Assembly (NCBI GenBank): GCA_015847255.1
Contig: JADLZK010010868.1
Coordinates: 17,662 to 81,661 of the forward strand
Source of the DNA: Hyparrhenia diplandra
Taxonomy: Eukaryota; Streptophyta; Magnoliopsida; Poales; Poaceae
Reading direction: 5' to 3'
Length of the DNA stretch: 64,000 bases
Each line of letters begins with the position of its first letter. Positions within the stretch are counted from its first letter, which is position 1. The notes beneath the pieces were generated by a model. That model was given only the letters and a program-made list of their open reading frames with translations, did not search any database and was not told the DNA's origin. Below are positions 45,291 through 55,177 of this stretch, in pieces. The position numbers were made by a program, and so were the translations under genes.

Positions 45291-46721
45291 TCTCTACAAC
45301 ATAAAAAGAATGAAAGTAAGACTGTCATTTGGTGTCAAAATTTTTTTCACCTCACTTTCAACCCTCCTGCGATCCACCCACCCTCCCGCACCATCTACCC
45401 TCGTGCGATCCCACCAAATATATAAAGTCAAATAAATATTGATTGGTCATTAGTCATGCATGCATGGTCAAATATAGAAGGAAAGAAAAAATTGATTGGT
45501 CATTAATCATGCATGCATAGCTAACGCGTCCCCCTTTCCTTTTTTGCGATAAATTGAAAAGGAAAGAAAAATGATCCATCATTAATCATGCATGCATGGC
45601 TAACGCCTCCTTCCATTCCTTTTCTTGTGACAAACTCAAAAGGAAAGAAAAGAATTGTCGGTCATTAATCATGCATGCATGGCTAACTCCTCCTTCCCCT
45701 TTTCTTTTCTTGCAACAAATTCAATTGGTTAATGCGATTTTCTCTCTTATCTTTTCCCTGTAAATGGAAACAAATAATTGTGGAACTTCCATCTCTCATG
45801 CAAACGTCGTAACCGCCAGCGCGTGCGATGTCAATCATGCTCTTTCCAAGAGCGCCCGACGTCAATCATGCTCTTTCTAAATCAGATTCACGACTCAAGG
45901 CAACAAAAATCTCTCGCCCGTCAAAATTTCCCCTGGCGCACCGGCCCTCCGCCCGTGTAAAACGACCGCATACGCCGCTGGCTCCACTACCCCCCCCCAC
46001 CGTGCCCTCAACGCAAACGAGGCGTCTCCCATCGCAAATGCCGCCGACACACTCACAGTCCCGGCCGGCTGCCTTCCAACGTAGCGCCGCCCGACCATTG
46101 CGGGGCCGGCGCGGCCGCCCTCGGCATGCTCGCCGTCCACGGACTTGATGACACAACGGCGAGACTCCCTCGGTACCACTGAACATCCCCATCCACGACG
46201 GCGGCCGGCGCCTCCTCCCGGATACCGCCTCGCACCGCCCGCCCCGGCCGCGGCCGCCTCCGCCCGCCGCAGTGTCACGACGTCGCGGCAGCCCTCGGCG
46301 CGTGCTCGTGGGCCTCGAGGCATACCCGCGCCCCATCGCGCCATTCGCCCGCGTGCCACCATAAGCAGCGAGCACGCCACGCCAAAGACCAACTCCGTCG
46401 AACGCCACCACACCGCCGAGAGCCGTCGTTGTGCCGTGGATCGCGCGACGCGACCACGCAGAAGGGTCCGCTAGCACCTCTTCATCGGCGGGGAGCTACA
46501 AGGGGTGGCCACAACCCATCGGAAACAACAACTCTCCCTCGTGCCCTCTTCAACTCGGCTTCCGGGGATATGCGGCGAGCCTTGGCGTGAATCATTGACT
46601 CAATGTGGCGTGGTGCGATCTATGTGTTTTTAGTTTCACAACATTGTTATCTTATCATGCGATCTATGTGTTTTTATATAAAATTTAGTTATCCCGTAGC
46701 AACGCACGGGCGTGATACTAG
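45291..46721 (+). mobile_element. Nonautonomous Helitron, 1.4 kb
   Basis: It begins TCTCTACAACATAAAAAGAA after an A (45290) and ends CTAG before a T (46722). Eight bases before the CTAG is the hairpin CCCGTAGCAACGCACGGG (46693-46710). All three are Helitron hallmarks. The 5' part has RY-type tandem repeats. 45880-46600 is GC-rich, possibly captured exon sequence, with no identifiable product. No Rep/helicase. Confidence 0.8.
45455..45682 (+). repeat. Four irregular tandem repeats, each with CATGCATGCATG
   Basis: Units of about 50-85 bp repeat the pattern GGTCATTAATCATGCATGCA, then TGGCTAACNCCTCC, then a purine-rich AAAGGAAAGAAAA. The CATGCATGCAT cores start at 45455, 45508, 45587 and 45670. 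CATGCATG is the RY motif bound by ABI3/FUS3-type B3 factors in seed genes. Function here is not shown. Confidence 0.75.
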
Positions 46722-47043
46722 TACCATAAAATTATAGACATGTCGAACTAATTGCATGTCAACTATAATTCTTTCTTTAATCAAGAAACATGAATAAAAT
46801 TTTATTTGTTCGAATTCAAATATCGAAATAACAAAATATTTACATATTAGTGATTTATAAATAATACTTTTGATTTTAGAATGTGTGCATAGTATGGATA
46901 CAAATTCTAGGGAGGTCGTGAATCGGGGCATTTAAAACATCGGGGATGCAATTAGCTACATTCATCAAAGCTCATGATTAATAATACAACGCTATCTCAT
47001 TCTTGCTCGGCATCAAGCTCCGGCACCGCTTGAGGTGGAACGT
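46722..47043. other. Short spacer between Helitron and copia element
   Basis: AT-rich, no gene or repeat end recognised. The last five bases (AACGT) are the copia target duplication. Confidence 0.5.
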
Positions 47044-48767
47044 TGTAAGGTCCTAGATGGCTAGAGGGGGGGTGAATAGCCTATAAAAAATTTTCTACAA
47101 GCTCAACTAAACAAACCAATTAGTATAAAACACTACAGAAAAGCGGGTTTGCACTAGCTCTAATGGTCAAGCAAGCCTTCTAGTGACAAGACTAAATAAT
47201 TCTATGATCTCTAGTCCACTCAAGGTCTATGTCACTACTCTAACTAATAAACAATCCTAATATGGTCCTTATGCTAGCAAGAACAACTACACAAGGCAAA
47301 GCTAGCTCTCTATACAAAGTAAACTAGGAAAGTAAGGCAAGAGTGAGAAGCTCGTTATACCGCCTTGTAGAGGATGTCAACCAATCACCGGGATGAAGAT
47401 GAACAATCAATCACACGATGGTGATGATCCACACACGAAGACAATGAACAAGTTGATTTGTTCACCCGGAGTTCGCTTGTACACCGACAACTACTCTCCG
47501 GTTGTGCCGACCAACACAAGGATGGTGTTTGAGCTAGGCGGTGCCCTTGCTAGCCTCAACACACCACTCAACAAGTGTGGTACCCGAAGCACGAGCAATG
47601 TATTCCTTGCACTTTGTCTTCCCGACGAGGAGTGCGTAATCCTCTCACAAATCAACCGGAGGTGGCCAAGAAACAATCACCTCTTCTTGCCAACGCCTCC
47701 ACCACTTCACCAAGCCGGCTAGGAGCGGTGCCTCCAAGAGAAACGGGAAATCCACCGTCTCACACCGATCCCCAAGTGCCTCTAGATGCAAGAACTCGAT
47801 GCAATGCACTTGGATCAACTCTTCTCTCAAGAATGAAGCTCAAATCAAGAATGAGAGAGGAGGGAGGCTTGCTTGCTTGCTCAAAGGTGTTAGGAATGAT
47901 TCAAATGTCCAAGAGAGAGAGCAAGTGGCAGCCAAGGTGGTATATATAGGCCACACCACTAAATGTGGTGGAAAGGGTGGAAAACACACTGGCGGCCGAT
48001 CGACGCAAGACCGACCGAACTCACCGGTGAGTCCGGCGGTGGGTGGGTCCTGGCCACAACCGACAAGCCAAAACCAGCCGACGGACCTCGCCCTTGAGCG
48101 TCCGGCCGTCGCGTCCGATCGGTGCTTCCGGTCAAGACCGGCATCCGCCCGCCCCCGAAAGCTCCCAAACATGCTCTCTGCCAGACGCGATCGACCGGAC
48201 CGTCCGGTCACTTCCGACCGCCTTCCGGCCGTCGGCGGCCCGGCCACGCCCAGCCTGCGAAAAACTCGTCGCTTTGTCGCCGTTCCTTCGCCTTTGCTCC
48301 AAACCGACTTCCGTCACTTGTTTCTTGTTGCCGACACGCCGAAGAACACCTCGACACCATGTGTTAGCATTTTCAAAACCATTTTCGACAAGGGACGGAG
48401 TTAGCACTTTAGGTTAGAATGCATGCATATGAGACTTGAACCTAAAGGCACGTGAGGAAAGATATGTACGAAAGTTTTTCCCTCTTTATAGTACGGCTTA
48501 TCGATCCTATAATCACCCACACCCTCTATGGTGTCTTGGGTGTGAAATCAAAAGCCCTATGGTTATACCATTGCCTTGGGACCTTTGATCTCGAAACTCC
48601 ACCGAGTTGCATGCTAGATCAACTTTTGGATCACCTTGACCCTTCATCCATGATCACAATGCACCAACTCCCAAGCACGACCAATCTCCAATCTAATCAA
48701 ACACTTAGCATCGAGAGATTAGTCCTTAGGTGTCACTAATTAGCCAAAACCAAACTAGATATCTTCA
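47044..48767 (-). repeat. 3' LTR of the copia element
   Basis: Starts TGTAAGGTCCTAGATGG and ends ATATCTTCA on the + strand. 1724 bp, collinear with 55178-56910 and nearly identical outside a GC-rich block at about 47990-48250. Confidence 0.93.
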
Positions 48768-48782
48768 ATCTCCTCATTTTTG
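48768..48782 (-). promoter_or_regulatory. Polypurine tract of the copia element
   Basis: Directly inside the 3' LTR the minus strand reads CAAAAATGAGGAGAT, purine-rich and suited to prime second-strand synthesis. Confidence 0.65.
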
Positions 48783-49930
48783 GTAATTGGTGACAACCCG
48801 CATAAAGGTTTTATGATTAATGTTTTTGAACATACAACGGTTGTCCAAGCATTTTGCTTACAATCATAGGATTGGACAATCATCATAGTTCGGTTTTGGT
48901 AGCAAGAGCTCCCCCTACATGTATGCCACGAGTTTGGAACGAAGCATTGCATACATGTATGAATATTGAAATTGAGGGTGAGCTATGTTACCAAAATGAT
49001 GCTTAGGGTGAAAGAAATGGACCTTTGAAGCGTGATACCAAACGGAGTTGCGCCATTTTCACCATACAAGCATCAAGGTAACTAGATTTTTATCAAAACT
49101 CAAAGTACCACGTGAGATCACATTATAAGCAAGGTACTTGAATTAAGAGCGGAATTTAGAAAATCTAGTTAGCTCCTATGCATGCTAGTTATCAACCACT
49201 TGTAAAGCATCTTACTCAACTAGCATACACCACACAAGCATGTATATAGAGTTTAAATACATGTGCAATGAGCAAGTCCTATGTTAGTGCACAATCAAAT
49301 GCAACAAATTGTTTATGAGCTTGCTCCCCTACTTGTGTGAACCACTTGTTAACTCATGAACCACATGAGAGGTTTTTTAAAAACATGTGAAATTTTTAAT
49401 TTTTCAAAACCTTTCATGCACTAATCTCTCCCCTTTGTCGACAATTTCCACAAAAGGTATGACCATATTGTGTTATGGAAGAGAGAATAGTGCTCAAATT
49501 TGGTCAAATTTGGATCACTTGTCAAACATATATTTCGGTTTGAACCAAAGACAAGCTTCTTCACACCTCATGACAAGGGTTATCTTGCCTATGTTGAAGC
49601 ATATGTGTGAAAAGATAGCCAAATTCAACACTTGAGATTGTAAGCCCATAAACATGTCATATGTCATCACTAGGTCAATCAAACATAAAGAGCAATAGTG
49701 ATGGCATACATACAATGAAATCCTTTTATTTTCCATGAATGCTTCCTAAGGCACAAGTTATATGTCTATATGTTCTAACAAGTCCTTAGTTATCATAAAT
49801 GCCATGTCAAACAATGATACCTTTGCTTGCTTGATGGAGGGGCATGGCATGATAGTGAGGTGCATTCAACTCATGTTGGAGAAGTCAAGGATATTCAACT
49901 CATTTCTTAGCTTGCAAAACCTCTTCTCAT
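48783..49930 (-). other. Non-coding stretch between RNase H and 3' LTR of the copia element
   Basis: About 1.1 kb without a sustained frame. Sireviruses can carry an extra frame or repeated tract here, but no clear one is visible. Confidence 0.5.
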
Positions 49931-50378
49931 CTAGTGGCTTTGTAAAGATGTCGGCCAATTGATCTTCGTGCCAATAGGTTGAATAGCAATGTCACCCTTT
50001 TGTTGATGATCTCTAATGAAGTGATGCCTTATGTCAATGTGCTTGGTTCTTGTATGTTGGACCGGGTTTTGAGTCATCTTGCAAGCATTTTCATTGTCAC
50101 AATACAAAGGCACATGATGGAAATCAAATCCATAATCCTTCAATGTTGATCTCATCCATAGCAATTGTGCACAACAACTACCGGCACTAATGTATTCGGC
50201 CTCGGCGGTTGAAAGTGTCACACCGGTTTGCTTCTTTTGGGGACCAAGACACTAGAGATCTTCCAAGGAATTGACAAGTGCCACTTGTGCTTCTTCTATC
50301 AACCTTGCATCCCCATAGTCGAGTCCGAATATCCAATAAGCTCAAAGTTTGACCCCTTGGGATACCATAGCCCAACAT
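49931..50378 (-). CDS. RNase H region of copia pol (frame-broken)
   Basis: 50221-49931 reads TLSTAEAEYISAGSCCAQLL and VPLYCDNENACKMTQNPVQH, then TKHIDIRHHFIRD, the standard copia RNase H. The preceding piece (RRSTSGTCQFLGRSLVSW, to about 50240) is in another frame. The active-site Glu (AEAEY) and Asp (CDNE) are present. Confidence 0.85.
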
Positions 50379-51309
50379 TTTGTGTGTGCTTCAAGTACCT
50401 CAATATTCTTTTTGATGCGGTGAGATGACTCTCTCTAGGTGAGGATTGAAATCTTGCACACTTACCCACACTAAACATCACATCGGGCCTAGAAGCGGTC
50501 ACATAGAGTAAGCTTCCAATCAATGACCTATAGTAACTTTGATCAACCATATTGCCACTTTCATCATTGTCCAATGATCCATTGGTACCCATTGGTGTAT
50601 TGATGCCCTTTGCATCTTGCAATCCAAACCTCTTGACCATGTCTCTAATGTATTTCCCTTGACTAATGAAGGTGCCATTCTTCATTTGCTTGATTTGTAG
50701 ACCAAGGAAATATGTGAGCTCTCCAAGCATAGATATTTCAAACTCTTTTGCCATCATCTTGGCAAACTCTTCACAATACTCTTGATTTGTTGATCCAAAG
50801 ATGATATCATCAACATATATTTGCATGACAAACAAATCTTTCCCAATCTTCTTGGTGAAAAGAGTAGTGTCAACTTTGCCCATCTTGAAGCCTTTCTTGA
50901 GTAGGAAGTCTCTCAACCTCTCATACCATGCTCTAGGTGCTTGCTTCAACCCATACAATGCCTTGTTCAACTTGTACACATGGTTGGGATGATGGTAATC
51001 TTCAAAACCGGGTGGTTGCTCAACATACACTAGCTCATTGATGAAGCCATTGAGAAAAGCACTCTTGACATCCATTTGATAGAGCTTAATGTTGTGTGCA
51101 CATGCATAGGCCAATAGAATTCTAATTGCCTCTAATCTTGCAAACCGAGCATAAGTCTCACCAAAGTCAAGACCTTCTACTTGAGTGTAGCCTTGTGCAA
51201 CTAGTCTTGCTTTGTTTCTCACAACAATGCCATCTTCATCTTGCTTGTTCTTGAACACCCATTTGGTTCCAATGACATTGTAGTCTTTTGGTCTCTCTAC
51301 CAATTCCAA
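50299..51309 (-). CDS. Reverse transcriptase of copia pol
   Basis: 336 codons open. Landmarks: GTKWVFKNKQDEDGIVVRNK, ARLVAQGYTQVEGLDFGETY, YQMDVKSAFLNG and the catalytic YVDD in MQIYVDDIIFGST. The thumb side has HLTASKRILRYLK. The start MELVERPKDYN is only the first Met in frame. The true polyprotein continues from the integrase across a lost T near 51305. Confidence 0.93.
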   Translation of the reverse strand: MELVERPKDYNVIGTKWVFKNKQDEDGIVVRNKARLVAQGYTQVEGLDFGETYARFARLEAIRILLAYACAHNIKLYQMDVKSAFLNGFINELVYVEQPPGFEDYHHPNHVYKLNKALYGLKQAPRAWYERLRDFLLKKGFKMGKVDTTLFTKKIGKDLFVMQIYVDDIIFGSTNQEYCEEFAKMMAKEFEISMLGELTYFLGLQIKQMKNGTFISQGKYIRDMVKRFGLQDAKGINTPMGTNGSLDNDESGNMVDQSYYRSLIGSLLYVTASRPDVMFSVGKCARFQSSPRESHLTASKRILRYLKHTQNVGLWYPKGSNFELIGYSDSTMGMQG

Positions 51310-52457
51310 ACCTTGTTTCTATCAAAGTTATTAAGCTCCTCTTGCATTGCAATGACCCATTCTTCATCCTTCAAGGCATCACCAACCTTTTCGGACTCTT
51401 CTTGTGACATAAATGCAAAATGTTCACAAAATGCCGCTAGCCTTCCTCTTGTTTGCACTCCACTTGCAATATCACCAACAATTTGATCAATTGGGTGATC
51501 TCTAGCAACACTTGAGCTTTGAAGTATTGGTATTTGATTGCTTGAGCTTGGTTGACCACTTGTTGTTGCTTGAGATGATGTACTAGCTTGTTGTTGATCT
51601 TGAACTTGAGCACCACTAGCTTGAGTGATTTGCACTTCATCTTTGTCATCATCAACTTGAGTTGGCCTAATATCACCAATGTCCATGCCTCTCATGGCAT
51701 TTACCAATTGAGTTCTACTTACATCATTGAGGTTCTCATCTTCATCTTGGGACCCATTGGTTTCATCAAATTCAACATCATGGACTTCTTGTAGCATTCC
51801 ACTTGAGTTGTTCCACACTCTATATGCTTTGCTTGTGGTGGAATAACTAAGTAGGAATCCTTCATCACACCTCTTGTCAAACTTGCCAAGTCTTGCACCC
51901 TTCTTCAATATGTAGCATTTGCATCCAAATACTCTAAAGTATGCAATGGTTGACTTTCTTCCATTCAATAGCTCATAAGGTGTCTTGTTCATCATGGGAT
52001 GGCAATACAATCTATTTATGTAATGACATGCGGTGTTGATTGCTTCGGTCCAAAATGATTGACTCACATTGTACTCACTAAGCATGGATCTTGCCATCTC
52101 AATGAGAGTCCTATTCTTCCTCTCAACTAGGCCATTTGATTCCGGTGTGTACTTGGCTGAAAGTTGATGCATAATCCCATAGTCATCACATAGCTCATCA
52201 ACTCTTGTGTTCTTGAACTCACTACCATTGTCACTTCTCACTTTCTTCACTATGATATCAAATTCATTGTGCACCCTCTTGAGAAATGTCTTGAACAAAG
52301 AGTACACATCACTCTTGTCATTGAAAAAGAACACCCAAGTGAATCTTGTATAGTCATCCACAATCACAAATCCATACTTGTTGCCACCAATGCTTGTGTA
52401 TGCGGTTGGGCCAAACAAGTCAATATGGATCAAGTCAAATGCCTTGCAAGTACTCAT
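51297..52457 (-). CDS. Integrase of copia pol
   Basis: 386 codons open. It contains DLIHIDLFGP (first Asp), FVIVDDYTRFTWVFF, KVRSDNGSEF (second Asp) and STPES-like KYTPESNGLVERKNRTL (Glu), completing the D,D,E triad. The C-terminal GKR-type segment is YFRVFGCKCYILKKG. A Gln/Ser-rich linker (QDQQQASTSSQATTSGQ) leads to the RT. Confidence 0.93.
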   Translation of the reverse strand: MSTCKAFDLIHIDLFGPTAYTSIGGNKYGFVIVDDYTRFTWVFFFNDKSDVYSLFKTFLKRVHNEFDIIVKKVRSDNGSEFKNTRVDELCDDYGIMHQLSAKYTPESNGLVERKNRTLIEMARSMLSEYNVSQSFWTEAINTACHYINRLYCHPMMNKTPYELLNGRKSTIAYFRVFGCKCYILKKGARLGKFDKRCDEGFLLSYSTTSKAYRVWNNSSGMLQEVHDVEFDETNGSQDEDENLNDVSRTQLVNAMRGMDIGDIRPTQVDDDKDEVQITQASGAQVQDQQQASTSSQATTSGQPSSSNQIPILQSSSVARDHPIDQIVGDIASGVQTRGRLAAFCEHFAFMSQEESEKVGDALKDEEWVIAMQEELNNFDRNKVWNW

Positions 52458-52544
52458 GAAGCTCTTCTTTGGATAAGTATTGGCAACTTGCTTGCCGGCT
52501 TGACATGCACTACATAGCTTGTCCTTATCAAAGTGAACATCCTT

Positions 52545-53045
52545 CTAGCCTCTTACTAGATCATGTGTCACTAACTTGTTGAGTTGCTTCATACCAACAT
52601 GACCAAGTCTTCTATGCCATAGCCAACCCATGCTAGATTGAGATATCAAGCATGTACTAATTTGAGTCTCACTAGCACCAAAATCCACAAGGTAGAGGTT
52701 GTCAAATCTTATTCCCTTGAAGATCAAGCTTGAATCTTTTGTATTTACTATCTCAACACTATCTTCACCAAAGATGCACTTGTAACCAAGATCACAAATT
52801 TGTGCCACCGAAAACAAATTGTACTTCAATATGTCAACTAGTGCCACATTTGATAGTGTCAAGTCATTGGTTATTGCAACCTTGCCAATGCCTTGAATCT
52901 TGCCACTTTTGCTATCACCAAATGTAATAGGCGTGCCATTCTCTTGAGTTGAATCAATGATGTTGAACTTCCTTGCATCACCGGTCATATGTTGAGTGCA
53001 CCCACTATCAAGAATCCAATGGTTGCCCCCAATCTTGTAATTCAC
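52545..53045 (-). CDS. Protease and integrase zinc-finger region of copia pol, ended by a nonsense codon
   Basis: Seen: NHWILDSGCTQHMTG with the aspartic protease DSG, and the GAG-pre-integrase region WLWHRRLGHVGMKQLNKL (HHCC His residues). The frame stops at TAG (52545-52547 on +) inside VRG*KDVHFDKDK, after which the same frame continues into the integrase. A single T-to-A change from TTG would explain it. Confidence 0.88.
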   Translation of the reverse strand: MNYKIGGNHWILDSGCTQHMTGDARKFNIIDSTQENGTPITFGDSKSGKIQGIGKVAITNDLTLSNVALVDILKYNLFSVAQICDLGYKCIFGEDSVEIVNTKDSSLIFKGIRFDNLYLVDFGASETQISTCLISQSSMGWLWHRRLGHVGMKQLNKLVTHDLVRG

Positions 53046-53056
53046 CTACAAGGAAA

Positions 53057-53734
53057 TCAATAAGATTTAGGTACCCATTTACCTTTGGGTCCTTGGAGGT
53101 TAGCAACCAAAGCCTTTGGTACCCAAATTGCCTTCTTCTTTGGGCCAACAATGGGTATACCAACAAACTTTGCCTTGACACCCTTCTCACCCTTGGTAAG
53201 CAAATAACAAGAATCAAAAGATATGGAATGCACTTTGCTTGATTTCTTGTTCATGTTGATTTTAGCACATTTTAGCTCTTGATGCCCCACTTGCTTGCAT
53301 CTATTGTAATAGAGCCCATTGCTCTTGACAAAGCTAGACTTTGGAGTAGCAAAGGCCTTCTTGCCTTTCTTGGGGACATAGCCTAAGCCTTCCTTGTTAA
53401 GGGAAAATCTTTGGCTACCCAAGCACTTTAGTAAGCGGGCATCCCCACCATAAGCCTTCCTCAAGGAGTGGGTGAGCTCATCCACCTCTCTTTTGAGAGT
53501 CTCATTCTCAACCTTTAGTGATGAATCTAAAATTACTCCATCACTATTAGTAGAGCTTGAGTGGGTTGATGTGGATGTGAAAGGAATAGATGGTTCTTCA
53601 ACATCAACCACAAGGGTTTCATCTATGATGTCACATTTTGAACCAACATCCTTCTTGATGATTGAGCAAGCTCTATCATTCTTCTCTAAGAGCAAGGCAT
53701 GGGCTTTTTGAAGCCTTGTGTGAGCTAGCTCCAA
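53057..53734 (-). CDS. Gag C-terminal half (coiled-coil region) of the copia element
   Basis: Ser/Thr-rich and heptad-like (ETLKREVDELTHSLRKAYGG), then a degenerate zinc knuckle (NRCKQVGHQELKC, first Cys replaced by Tyr). It continues from the preceding gag frame after a 1-nt shift near 53730. Confidence 0.75.
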   Translation of the reverse strand: MELAHTRLQKAHALLLEKNDRACSIIKKDVGSKCDIIDETLVVDVEEPSIPFTSTSTHSSSTNSDGVILDSSLKVENETLKREVDELTHSLRKAYGGDARLLKCLGSQRFSLNKEGLGYVPKKGKKAFATPKSSFVKSNGLYYNRCKQVGHQELKCAKINMNKKSSKVHSISFDSCYLLTKGEKGVKAKFVGIPIVGPKKKAIWVPKALVANLQGPKGKWVPKSY

Positions 53735-54358
53735 TTCCCCATGGTCTTCCTTTTTAGACCCTCATGGGTGGCCTCTAGCTCCCTAAAGTTTTGCTCAAGA
53801 GTTTTTACACTCTTTTGCAAAGCTTTACATTCCTTGTCCTTAGTCTTAAGCATGATATGAGTTTGCTTAAGCATCTCTAAAAGATCATCTCTAGTGGGTT
53901 CATCATCATCATCATCACTATCACTATCATATTTTACTTCATTATCACTTAGTTCATCATGCTCATGCAATGATACCTTAGTGGCCTTAGCCATGAAGCA
54001 TGAAGGTGATGAGCCGAAGAGGGATGATGTCTTGTGTTGACCAATTGCACTCATGGCCTTGGGCTTCTCTTTCTCTTCATCGGATGAACCATCACTATCC
54101 CAAGAGCAAACAAATGCACCATCATTTGTCTTCTTGAATGTCATTGATTTGCTCTTCTTGTTGGTCTTGCCACCCTTGTTTGCCTTGTGCATCTCTTTTT
54201 TCTTTCTTGATTGGGCAATCGGCAAGGATGTGATAAGGACTATCACACTCAAAGCACTTTCTTGGCTCTTCATTGCTCTTGGATGAGTCATTTCTTCTTC
54301 TAGAGCCTTGGCCAAACTTCTTGCCCTTCAAGACCTTGTTGAAGTTCCTCACAAACAT
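53725..54358 (-). CDS. Gag middle part with CCHC zinc knuckle
   Basis: Two overlapping frames. The first (54358-54122) has CFECDSPYHILADC, a C-x2-C-x4-H-x4-C knuckle. After a shift in an A-run near 54205 the second (to 53725) has an acidic stretch (YDSDSDDDDDEPTRDD) and MLKTKDKECKALQKSVKTLE, a likely coiled coil. Confidence 0.8.
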
Positions 54359-54372
54359 AGCAAACTCTTGAT

Positions 54373-55119
54373 CTATCTCATCAAGATTGACTTCCCATCA
54401 TCTTCTTCTTCTTGAGCCTTGGACTTGCCCTTGACCTTGGATGAGGTGGTGGCGGCCTTGAATGCCACAACCTTCTTATTCTTGTCATCTTCCTTCTCCA
54501 CTTCATCTTCTATGCCATCAACTTGCTCATCGGTTAGCACCTCTCCAAGTAAGTCACTAGGTGTCATTGTGTCCAATGCACCTCTAAAGAGTATCTTCCT
54601 CAACATGGCAAATCTCTTGGGCAAGCACATCAAGAATTTGTGCCCAAAGTCACGATCTAGGGTCTTCACACCCAATGCCTTGAGATCATTCACAATTACT
54701 TGGAGCCTATGAAATGTCTCCGGAATGGTCTCATCCTTCTTCATCTTGAAGTTCTCAAACTCACTCTTGAGAACATATAATTTGGCACTTTTCACCACCT
54801 TATTGCCCTCATAGGTCTCACATAGCTTCTCCCATACTTCACTTGCCTTCTCAAGGTCCTTGATGCCCTCAAACACCTTGACATCCATGCCATTGTACAA
54901 TGTGTTCAATGCCATGGTGTTGCATTGCTTGTTTGACTTGTCGGTGGGAGTGAGGTTGGTAGGATCAAGGATGACATAATCCTTCTCGGTCACTTCCCAT
55001 ACTTGGTCATTGATTGATCCCAAGTACATCCTCATGCATCTCTTCCAATAATCAAAATTCTTGACCCCATCAAAGAAAGGAGGCTTTCCCCCAACATGGT
55101 TGAACACGACATTAGCCAT
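54373..55119 (-). CDS. Gag N-terminal domain (UBN2/DUF4219 type) of the copia element
   Basis: 248 codons open. It starts MANVVFNHVGGKPPFFDGVK and continues NFDYWKRCMRMYLGSINDQV, then a UBN2-type helical region with ASEVWEKLCETYEG and DETIPETFHRLQVIVNDL. It begins 59 bp inside the 5' LTR. Confidence 0.9.
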   Translation of the reverse strand: MANVVFNHVGGKPPFFDGVKNFDYWKRCMRMYLGSINDQVWEVTEKDYVILDPTNLTPTDKSNKQCNTMALNTLYNGMDVKVFEGIKDLEKASEVWEKLCETYEGNKVVKSAKLYVLKSEFENFKMKKDETIPETFHRLQVIVNDLKALGVKTLDRDFGHKFLMCLPKRFAMLRKILFRGALDTMTPSDLLGEVLTDEQVDGIEDEVEKEDDKNKKVVAFKAATTSSKVKGKSKAQEEEDDGKSILMR

Positions 55120-55162
55120 ACTATCACACCGAGGTTGTTAAGCCTTCAAAAATGGTGACCAC

Positions 55163-55175
55163 GGCTCTGATACCA
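55163..55175 (-). promoter_or_regulatory. Primer binding site (initiator tRNA-Met)
   Basis: The minus strand reads TGGTATCAGAGCC two bases inside the 5' LTR, complementary to the 3' end of plant initiator tRNA-Met. Confidence 0.9.
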
Positions 55176-55177
55176 CT

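Noticed and set aside
45455..45682. Repeats with spacers resembling a CRISPR array
   Set aside because: Only four units of irregular spacing in a plant Helitron, and the cores are simple RY palindromes. Not CRISPR.
45866..46477. 203-codon minus-strand frame in the Helitron
   Set aside because: GC-driven, with a rival frame on the other strand and no domain. At best captured sequence.
55163..55175. tRNA-like sequence
   Set aside because: Only the 3' complement of tRNA-Met is present. It is the retrotransposon primer site, not a tRNA gene. No tRNA or rRNA gene was seen in the window.
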